Assembly (NCBI GenBank): GCA_026987055.1
Contig: JALSNL010000453.1
Span: 1-6,099 of the forward strand
DNA length: 6,099 nt
Direction of reading: 5' to 3'
Source: Melioribacteraceae bacterium
Lineage (GTDB): Bacteria > Bacteroidota > Ignavibacteria > Ignavibacteriales > Melioribacteraceae
Shown: positions 1 to 6,099 of the stretch, in pieces
How the letters are laid out: each line of letters opens with the position of its first letter
Numbering within the stretch: the first letter of the stretch is position 1
Notes under the pieces: model-generated
Told to the model about the DNA's origin: nothing
Seen by the model: only the letters and a program-made list of their open reading frames with translations
The model's database searches: none
Made by a program: the position numbers and the translations under genes

Positions 1-1
1 C

Positions 2-742
<741 letters not shown>

Positions 743-760
743 TTAAGTAGTTAGTGATTT

Positions 761-766
761 ATTATA
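761..766 (-). promoter_or_regulatory. Possible -10 element (TATAAT) for the partial glutamate dehydrogenase
   Basis: The minus strand reads TATAAT in the 78-base gap between the ATP-grasp gene and the partial dehydrogenase, about 40 bases before the start codon. No convincing -35 hexamer lies 16-18 bases upstream. The expected -35 area is instead occupied by the palindrome at 777-786. In such AT-rich DNA a chance TATAAT is easy to find, and read-through from the upstream gene is also possible. Confidence 0.35.
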
Positions 767-768
767 TA

Positions 769-786
769 TTGCAAGGTGCAATTGCA
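769..786. promoter_or_regulatory. Cluster of TTGCA/TGCAA boxes including the palindrome TGCAATTGCA; candidate operator
   Basis: Positions 777-786 form the perfect 10-bp palindrome TGCAATTGCA, and the 6-bp palindrome TTGCAA lies at 769-774. TGCAA therefore recurs at 770-774 and 777-781, seven bases apart. The cluster lies just upstream of the TATAAT at 761-766, where a -35 element would be. A transcription factor site is inferred from symmetry and position only; no known regulator's site is recognised. Confidence 0.3.
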
Positions 787-799
787 TTTTAAGGTCACA

Positions 800-3793
800 T
801 TATTTTTTATTTTCAGTTTTATATATTATTCCTTTATTCTTTTGTCCGCTAATTTTTACTAATAACGGTTTATCGAATTTTAAATGTCTGGTAAACTCTA
901 ATTCCTCAACAGCTTTTTGTTCGGCTAACCAATTCCAATCAACATAATTATCTTCATTTGAATCTTGAATTGTGAAATAACCTATTCTAAAAGATGTAAT
1001 ATTATGGAAAAAGTGCGAACCTTGAGAAGGCTCAACACTAAAATCTTTAAATCCGCTTTCCACTATTACGGCTGCTCCGGATATTTGGTCCCATGTTACG
1101 GGAATTCCTAACCAAGGATCTAAACTTCCCCATCTGCCAACACCAATTAAAATGTATTGTTTTTGCTCTTTTAATAATTTAGTATTCAGTAGGGTTATCT
1201 CGGCAGCAACATCTTTACTTCTTGATCTATCATATTTTTCTTTATCCACTAAAATTATATCATATAAATTATCAATTATTCCATCTCCTAAAACTTTATC
1301 ACTAACACAAAGAATTTTTTCGCTATCGGGTTCGGAAAAATCGATATACGCTGATTCACGCGTCATAACCATTGGTCTCATTTGAAGCATTGCAAATTCA
1401 ATTAGCTCTCCTTTGGGAACCGAAAGATTTACAGCAAATTCAATTTCTATTTGAGTTCCCATTCCCCATGTACCATAACTAAATAGCATTTGCAAAATTT
1501 TGGGTAACGGAAATATATTATGTTTTAGAATTGGGGCAAATGTTACTAACCTGTAACCGGATCTTGATATTCCATCATAAACCGCATCATTTTCCGGTGA
1601 ATATGTAGAACCTACATAGTTTAATGTTCCGTCTTTTTCTGCTACAGTTAAATCATACTCAATAAGCAAATTTTCCGGTATTTGATTATCACCCGGATAT
1701 AGATTTCCTTCTATATTTAAAGCATAAAATTTTTGTTGGGCATCATCCAACGATTTTCCGCTGGCAAAAGCGTGCATTAAATGTTTAGGATACTTTGGAC
1801 AAAAATGAACTGTGTTACCTCCTTCAACAACAGTCTTTCCCAGACCTAAAGCTATAGAGGCAATTCCGTCTTCGGATTCTTGCGGAGCTATCGGATAGAA
1901 ATTATACGAGTTTGCAACACCTGATATTTCGGGATAAAATCTTTCTTCGTGCGCTGTTCCAACAAGTTTTTGAATTATTACAGCCATTTTTTCTTCTTCT
2001 AATCTGTAAGAAGTAGCTTTAAGATAATCTTTTGCCTTAGAGAGAAAGGTAGAGGCATAAACAAGTTTTATTGTTTGTATCAGTTCATCTAATCTAACAT
2101 CAACATCATAATCATTATTCGGAATCATCAAAGTTTCATAAACTCCGGCAAATGGCTGAAATTGAGAATCTTCTAACAGACTTGAAGATCTAACGGCTAA
2201 AGGAGTTTTTACGATATTCAAAAAATCTATAAGCTTAAGAACAACTTTACTGGGAAATCTTTCCGCTTCAAGAAATCGACTTATTATTTCATCATCATCT
2301 TCTTCTGATATTGCAAATTCAAATAAATCATTTTCTTCCATAAACTGATCAAAAACATCTGTGGCCAAAACAATTGCAGACGGAACGTATATATCTATTC
2401 CTTCGAATTTAAATGACAATGCATAATTTGTAAGTAACATGTTAATAAAGCCCAAACCTCTGGCCTTACCACCAAGCGAACCATTTCCAATTTTTGCAAA
2501 ACTATTTTTCGGATCAAAAGTATCAGGATTAAATTCGGTTATTGTTCCTCTTTCTCTCATTTCTCTATAAAGCCTGATATTTGAGATCAAATGATTCCGC
2601 ATATCTTCAATAGATTTAAAATCCGATACTTTCTTTGATCTTAAGTGTCGTGCTAACCAAAATTCAGTACGAGCTTTTAACCAACTTGAAAAATGATTTC
2701 TATCCGAATGATACTTTATACTTTCATCAGGAACTTTTGCCAGTTGCTTTTCTAAAGTTCTTAAATTATTAGCCCGTCCAACTTCCTTACCATCTTCGGT
2801 TCTAAAAACAAAATCCCCAAAACTTAAATTATTTTTGAGGAATCGTTTTAAATCCGAAAGTAAGCTTGGAGAATTTTTTAATAAAAAGGAAGCTCCTATT
2901 TTATGTGCTACTTCTTTAAATTCTTTTTGACTGGATTGCAAGAGAATGGGAATATCTTCATGAACTTTTTTAATTTCTTTTGCTAAAACAATTCCTGCTT
3001 TACGGTCTTTTTTACCATTCCGCCTAAAGTTTATATCCGAAATAACACCAAGTATATAACGCTGATATTTTTTAAAATAATCCCAAGCTTCTTCGTAAGT
3101 TGTACACAATAGAATTTTAGGTCTTGCACGCATACGTAAAAATCTGTGTGTAGTATTAACACCCTCGGAAATTAATTGTTGAGATTGCTCAAATACTTGG
3201 GAATAAATTATAGGTAGATATGTTGAATAAAACTTAACATCATCTTCAACTAAAATAATTGCTTGCACACCAACAACTTCTATATCTTTTTTTATATTTA
3301 GCTTATCTTCAACGTATTTTATTATTGCCATCAACAATCTATAATCACCTTGCCAAATAAATATTCTATCGAATAATGTGGAAGCTGATTCCATAGCAAT
3401 TTCTTTTCTTTCAAGATTATCGTAGGCAAGTAAAATGATGGGAACTTTTGGGGTTTTGGCTTTAATTAATTTTGCAAAATCTACAACATACATATCTTCG
3501 ATGTGCATTGTTGTAATAATCAAATCAAAATTTTTGCCGCTTTCTATAAATGTAAGAGCTTCTTTACTTGTGGTAACATGAGTAATATCGGGTGCGTTAC
3601 TTAGGTTTAACGAGTTGTATTCTTCTCTTATAAGTTCATATAATTTCCCGTCTTCTTCAAAAACATAGTTGTCGTACAAACTTGAAACTAGAAGTATATC
3701 CCTAATTTTGAAGCTCATTAATTTTTGGAATTTTTTTAGTCTGCTTCCAAAAATATCTTCAACTTGGTTTCTATTTATATTTTCATATTTCAT
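800..3793 (-). CDS. REC-REC-ATP-grasp protein: two response-regulator receiver domains fused to a PPDK/PEP-synthase N-terminal (PEP/pyruvate-binding) domain
   Basis: A 997-residue cytoplasmic protein with no signal peptide or membrane segment. Residues ~31-165 resemble a receiver fold but lack its active site: SS37-38 replace the acidic pair and Thr95 replaces the phospho-acceptor Asp. Residues ~177-320 form a second receiver with intact key residues: EDD183-185, Asp253 (ISDINF), Ser287/288 and Lys306. A linker (~325-425) carries a WLKART segment. From ~430 comes the PPDK N-terminal ATP-grasp module: GSLGGKARGL (Lys443), AVRSSSLLED (Arg535, Glu541), FAGVYET, GLGKTVVEGG, EIEF (Glu785) and LQMRPM (Gln804, Arg806). 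A C-terminal region (~820-997) contains GVGRWGSLDPWLGIPV and PSQGSHFFHN. The swivelling phosphohistidine domain and PEP-binding barrel of PPDK or PEP synthase are absent, so it should not be called either enzyme. It starts 12 bases after the dehydrogenase stop, probably co-transcribed, with no Shine-Dalgarno site. Domain calls are secure; function is unknown. Confidence 0.9.
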   Translation of the reverse strand: MKYENINRNQVEDIFGSRLKKFQKLMSFKIRDILLVSSLYDNYVFEEDGKLYELIREEYNSLNLSNAPDITHVTTSKEALTFIESGKNFDLIITTMHIEDMYVVDFAKLIKAKTPKVPIILLAYDNLERKEIAMESASTLFDRIFIWQGDYRLLMAIIKYVEDKLNIKKDIEVVGVQAIILVEDDVKFYSTYLPIIYSQVFEQSQQLISEGVNTTHRFLRMRARPKILLCTTYEEAWDYFKKYQRYILGVISDINFRRNGKKDRKAGIVLAKEIKKVHEDIPILLQSSQKEFKEVAHKIGASFLLKNSPSLLSDLKRFLKNNLSFGDFVFRTEDGKEVGRANNLRTLEKQLAKVPDESIKYHSDRNHFSSWLKARTEFWLARHLRSKKVSDFKSIEDMRNHLISNIRLYREMRERGTITEFNPDTFDPKNSFAKIGNGSLGGKARGLGFINMLLTNYALSFKFEGIDIYVPSAIVLATDVFDQFMEENDLFEFAISEEDDDEIISRFLEAERFPSKVVLKLIDFLNIVKTPLAVRSSSLLEDSQFQPFAGVYETLMIPNNDYDVDVRLDELIQTIKLVYASTFLSKAKDYLKATSYRLEEEKMAVIIQKLVGTAHEERFYPEISGVANSYNFYPIAPQESEDGIASIALGLGKTVVEGGNTVHFCPKYPKHLMHAFASGKSLDDAQQKFYALNIEGNLYPGDNQIPENLLIEYDLTVAEKDGTLNYVGSTYSPENDAVYDGISRSGYRLVTFAPILKHNIFPLPKILQMLFSYGTWGMGTQIEIEFAVNLSVPKGELIEFAMLQMRPMVMTRESAYIDFSEPDSEKILCVSDKVLGDGIIDNLYDIILVDKEKYDRSRSKDVAAEITLLNTKLLKEQKQYILIGVGRWGSLDPWLGIPVTWDQISGAAVIVESGFKDFSVEPSQGSHFFHNITSFRIGYFTIQDSNEDNYVDWNWLAEQKAVEELEFTRHLKFDKPLLVKISGQKNKGIIYKTENKK

Positions 3794-3805
3794 TTAAGGA
3801 AACAA

Positions 3806-5146
3806 TTAAACCAACCCTTGATCTAGCATTGCATCGGCAACTTTAAGGAAACCGGCAATATTGGCACCGTTTACGTAATTGCCCGGCGTACCGAATCTAT
3901 CGGCTGTTGTTATACAAGTATTATGAATTCTTATCATAATTTCTCTAAGTCGTTCATCAACTTCTTTACTTGGCCAAGGCAATCTCATACTGTTTTGAGA
4001 CATTTCCAATCCGGATGTAGCAACACCACCGGCATTAGAAGCTTTACCCGGAGCATAAAGAATTCCGGCTTCGTGGAAAACTTTAACACCTTCTATTGTT
4101 GTAGGCATATTTGCTCCTTCGCAAACACACATAGTACCGTTTTCTACAATTTGTTTTGCATCTTCTTCCAGAATTTCATTTTGTGTGGCGCAAGGAAGTA
4201 CAACATCCACTTTTACTTCCCAAGGTTTTCTACCGGCAAAAAACTCTACGTTAAATTCTTTTGCATAATCTTCCACAATATCTTTGTTGCTGGATCTTAA
4301 CCTTAACATATAATCAACTTTTTCTCCTTTAATACCATCAGGGTCATAGATGTAACCATCAGGACCGGAAAGAGTAACTACTTTACCACCCAAATCATTA
4401 ACTTTTTGAACGGCACCCCAAGCAACATTTCCAAAGCCGGAAACAGCAACTGTTTTACCGTCAAAAGAAGTACCTTTTGTTTTCAGCATTTCTTCGGCAA
4501 AATAAACAACGCCGTAACCGGTTGCTTCGGGTCTTACCAAAGAGCCGCCCCAATTTAATCCTTTACCCGTTAGTACTCCGGTAAACTCGTTTTTTAATCT
4601 TTTATATTGTCCAAATAAATAACCTATTTCTCTGGTTCCTACACCAATATCTCCGGCAGGTACATCTGTATTAGGACCAATATGCCGGAAAAGTTCTGTC
4701 ATAAAACTTTGGCAAAATCTCATTATTTCATTATCGCTTTTTCCTTTGGGACTAAAATCGGAGCCGCCTTTTCCGCCGCCCATTGGCAAGGTTGTTAAAC
4801 TATTTTTAAATACTTGTTCAAAAGCCAAAAATTTTAATATACCCAAAGTTACCGATGAGTGAAAACGCAAGCCTCCTTTGTAAGGACCAATTGCACTGTT
4901 CATTTCAATTCTGAATCCGCGATTAATATGAATTTCCCCTTGGTCGTCCATCCAAGGAACTCTGAACATTATCAGTCTTTCCGGCTCAACCATTCTTTCC
5001 AATATTTTAGCAGATTGGTATTCAGGATGGCGATCGAAAACAATTTTTAGTGATTCCGTTACTTCTTGTATAGCTTGATGAAATTCGGGTTCGTTAGGAT
5101 TTTTTGCTTTTACTTCAGCTAGAATTTTTTGAATATATTCGGACAT
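3806..5146 (-). CDS. gdhA: Glutamate dehydrogenase, hexameric class, probable NAD type (complete)
   Basis: This 446-residue protein has the normal length for small hexameric glutamate dehydrogenases, which interconvert glutamate and 2-oxoglutarate plus ammonium. The N-terminal substrate domain carries GPYKGGLRF (Lys90), Lys114, [10 protein letters not shown] (catalytic Lys126) and PAGDIGVG (Asp166). The Rossmann domain starts at VSGFGNVAWGA (~235-245) and continues into TLSGPDGYIYDPDGI (~258-272). CATQNE, ANMPTT and SNAGGVATSGLEMSQNS complete the signature. Phe238, Pro262 and Asp263 match, at the same numbering, residues associated with NAD specificity in Clostridium symbiosum glutamate dehydrogenase, so an NAD-linked and possibly glutamate-degrading role is inferred. 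The start at 5146 is supported by alignment with the paralogue. No good Shine-Dalgarno site precedes it, only a weak GTGAG about six bases upstream. It is probably the first gene of a transcript that includes the ATP-grasp gene 12 bases downstream. Confidence 0.97.
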   Translation of the reverse strand: MSEYIQKILAEVKAKNPNEPEFHQAIQEVTESLKIVFDRHPEYQSAKILERMVEPERLIMFRVPWMDDQGEIHINRGFRIEMNSAIGPYKGGLRFHSSVTLGILKFLAFEQVFKNSLTTLPMGGGKGGSDFSPKGKSDNEIMRFCQSFMTELFRHIGPNTDVPAGDIGVGTREIGYLFGQYKRLKNEFTGVLTGKGLNWGGSLVRPEATGYGVVYFAEEMLKTKGTSFDGKTVAVSGFGNVAWGAVQKVNDLGGKVVTLSGPDGYIYDPDGIKGEKVDYMLRLRSSNKDIVEDYAKEFNVEFFAGRKPWEVKVDVVLPCATQNEILEEDAKQIVENGTMCVCEGANMPTTIEGVKVFHEAGILYAPGKASNAGGVATSGLEMSQNSMRLPWPSKEVDERLREIMIRIHNTCITTADRFGTPGNYVNGANIAGFLKVADAMLDQGLV

Positions 5147-5211
5147 ATTAAACTCACATTTTAATTTTTAATTATATTTTTTGCCCGTTTTTTTAGCAGT
5201 ATATATGTAAC

Positions 5212-5277
5212 AAAATAAAAAAAATGGATGTTCAATCCACTTTATTCAGCTCATTAAATTCTGCATAATTGGACATC
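5212..5277 (-). terminator. Weak terminator-like stem followed by a T-run
   Basis: On the minus strand the arms GATGTCCAAT (5268-5277) and ATTGAACATC (5227-5236) pair at 9 of 10 positions around a 31-base loop. They are followed two bases later by eight T (5217-5224), then A and TTTT. It could end transcripts arriving from the propeller gene, or act in the dehydrogenase leader. The long loop, the mismatch and the AT-rich surroundings make this only a candidate. Confidence 0.3.
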
Positions 5278-5439
5278 TTTATATTTTAAACATATAGTCT
5301 ATTAATTCTATTAGCAAGATTTTTTTTGTCGATAAGTATTTTTATTTTTGCCATTGGTTGTGAAGTACATAACCTCACCAAACTTTTAAGTTATTTGTAT
5401 AAGGTTGTGCCTTTTTTTATTCTGCACAAATATTAAATT

Positions 5440-5463
5440 CCGTAGAGGTGTGGACCTCTACGG
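5440..5463. repeat. Perfect 10-bp hairpin with a 4-base loop
   Basis: The arms CCGTAGAGGT (5440-5449) and ACCTCTACGG (5454-5463) are perfect reverse complements separated by GTGG. The element is clearly more GC-rich than its surroundings. A further GACCTC follows at 5472-5477, matching the 3' arm. No T-run follows on either strand, so it is not a canonical intrinsic terminator. It could be a dispersed REP-like palindrome, a protein-binding site or an RNA-stabilising hairpin. Structure is certain, role unknown. Confidence 0.75.
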
Positions 5464-5553
5464 CAGATAAAAGACCTCCGGAAAAGATTTCTTTTTTACC
5501 ACATTACATGTTACAAATATTAGTGACAATATTATAATTTTCAGTTTAGTTTT

Positions 5554-5612
5554 CATTTTGAAAATTTTCTAATTGTTTTATGATATAATTAAAATCAAAT
5601 ATTTTCAAAATG
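5554..5612. repeat. Perfect 12-bp inverted repeat enclosing 35 bases, just past the propeller gene stop
   Basis: CATTTTGAAAAT (5554-5565) and ATTTTCAAAATG (5601-5612) are perfect reverse complements. Inside, TAATT (5570-5574) and AATTA (5587-5591) can extend the stem imperfectly. The repeat lies 14 bases beyond the stop codon at 5627. It may form the 3' end structure of the propeller transcript, but no T-run follows on the minus strand. The arms are almost pure A/T with internal symmetry, so biological meaning is uncertain. Confidence 0.5.
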
Positions 5613-5626
5613 GTATGAACAATTAA

Positions 5627-6097
5627 TCATTTGTTCCAATAAAGCAAAGAGTATTTTTGCAAACCATCTTTTGTTAAATATCTATACTTTTTTGTTTTTA
5701 TTTTATATGCTACTATCTCTCTTTCACTATTGTCATCTGTTTTGTATTTATCAGATGCAATACCAACTATATAACCATCTTTTGTGTAGTAAAAATTTGA
5801 CCAGTAAACAGGGAAAGCTATATTACTTCTTGGTAAATCTATTTTCCTTGAATTTCTTTTTTTAGTATCATATTCATATAAGTAATGATTTTTAACTGTA
5901 GTGTATAAAAATTTATCTCCTTCTTTATTTATACTTCCAAGATCAGCAAAGTCTGATAAGGAAATTTTGAATTCTTTTTTTGTTTTTATATTCCATACAA
6001 TTATATTTTTTGAGCTACCATATAAAACCATAATATTTTTCTCTTGTGAGAATAGAATTTTATTTAGATCAAAATTTCCTTTTATTATTTTTAGTAT
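5627..6097 (-). CDS. Beta-propeller-like protein of unknown function (C-terminal part, runs off right edge)
   Basis: The frame ends with TGA at 5627-5629 and is open to the window edge, 22 codons beyond the first internal Met (codon at 6031), so at least 156 residues of a longer protein are present. No family was recognised. The visible part is rich in alternating hydrophobic/polar strands and Lys, Tyr and Asn. It repeats a motif of a hydrophobic strand, a K-T/K-K turn and a further strand: NIIVWNIKTKKEFKI, YLYEYDTKKRNSRKI and REIVAYKIKTKKYRYL. This spacing suggests blades of a WD40-like or TolB-like propeller. Codons look even more AT-rich than in the dehydrogenase genes, common for fast-evolving or lineage-specific genes. 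The true start, and whether it has a signal peptide, lie outside the window. It is separated from the metabolic genes by 480 bases and is probably unrelated to them in function. Confidence 0.65.
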   Translation of the reverse strand: MLKIIKGNFDLNKILFSQEKNIMVLYGSSKNIIVWNIKTKKEFKISLSDFADLGSINKEGDKFLYTTVKNHYLYEYDTKKRNSRKIDLPRSNIAFPVYWSNFYYTKDGYIVGIASDKYKTDDNSEREIVAYKIKTKKYRYLTKDGLQKYSLLYWNK

Positions 6098-6099
6098 TT

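Larger units (their letters stand above)
5147..5626. other. Gene-free AT-rich region upstream of the complete glutamate dehydrogenase
   Basis: No credible open reading frame was found in these 480 bases on either strand; the only frames noticed there are about 14 codons with no ribosome site. The region should hold the promoter of the dehydrogenase/ATP-grasp transcript. The best -10 candidate is TATAAT on the minus strand at 5171-5176, about 25 bases before the ATG, but no recognisable -35 or Bacteroidota-type TAnnTTTG element accompanies it. Three inverted repeats are listed separately. No tRNA, CRISPR or insertion-sequence signature is visible. Confidence 0.6.

Noticed and set aside
1152..1385. 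77-codon open frame on the plus strand
   Set aside because: It lies wholly antisense to the ATP-grasp coding sequence, has Ser/Leu/Ile-rich composition typical of a shadow frame, and has no ribosome site or recognisable motif.
800..3793. Annotation of the 997-residue protein as PEP synthase or pyruvate phosphate dikinase
   Set aside because: Only the N-terminal ATP-grasp domain of those enzymes is present; the phosphohistidine and PEP/pyruvate barrel domains are missing.
3923..4300. 125-codon open frame on the plus strand
   Set aside because: It is antisense to the conserved C-terminal half of the complete glutamate dehydrogenase; the Phe/Ser/Cys-rich translation is an artefact of the opposite strand.
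4859..5050. 63-codon open frame on the plus strand
   Set aside because: It is antisense to the conserved N-terminal part of the complete glutamate dehydrogenase and has no independent support.
5224..5277. Tiny frames of about 14 codons on both strands
   Set aside because: Too short, no ribosome binding site, and they coincide with the inverted repeat that better explains the sequence.
5671..5865. 64-codon plus-strand frame resembling a small membrane protein
   Set aside because: Its Leu/Phe/Tyr richness comes from the opposite strand of a Lys/Asn-rich coding region. The minus-strand frame is longer and shows repeated propeller-like motifs.

Overview
The window is AT-rich and reads almost entirely from the minus strand. 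The short AT-rich intergenic regions, weak Shine-Dalgarno sequences and gene families suggest the Bacteroidota/Ignavibacteriota (FCB) group. That placement is an inference from style and protein similarity; no rRNA or other marker gene is present.

Layout in order of transcription (right to left): (1) the C-terminal part of an unrecognised beta-propeller-like protein that enters from the right edge and stops at 5627. (2) A gene-free stretch of about 480 bases (5147-5626) with a perfect 10-bp hairpin, a 12-bp inverted repeat and a weak terminator-like stem before a T-run. (3) A complete 446-residue hexameric glutamate dehydrogenase (3806-5146). (4) After only 12 bases, a 997-residue protein (800-3793) with two receiver (REC) domains fused to a PPDK/PEP-synthase-type ATP-grasp domain, without the phosphohistidine and PEP-binding domains of the classical enzymes. 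(5) After 78 bases, a second glutamate dehydrogenase paralogue whose first 240 codons are visible (2-721) before the left edge.

The main interest is the set glutamate dehydrogenase / REC-REC-ATP-grasp / glutamate dehydrogenase. The two dehydrogenases are about 80% identical over 240 ungapped residues by my count, yet differ at a key coenzyme position. The complete copy has Phe238, Pro262 and Asp263, the arrangement of the NAD-specific Clostridium symbiosum enzyme. The partial copy has Ser238, as in NADP-type enzymes such as E. coli GdhA. A plausible reading is a catabolic (NAD) and an assimilatory (NADP) isozyme. The protein between them has one degenerate and one apparently phosphorylatable receiver domain on an ATP-grasp module related to pyruvate/PEP metabolism. 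A carbon-nitrogen regulatory role is a hypothesis from this layout, not something the sequence proves.
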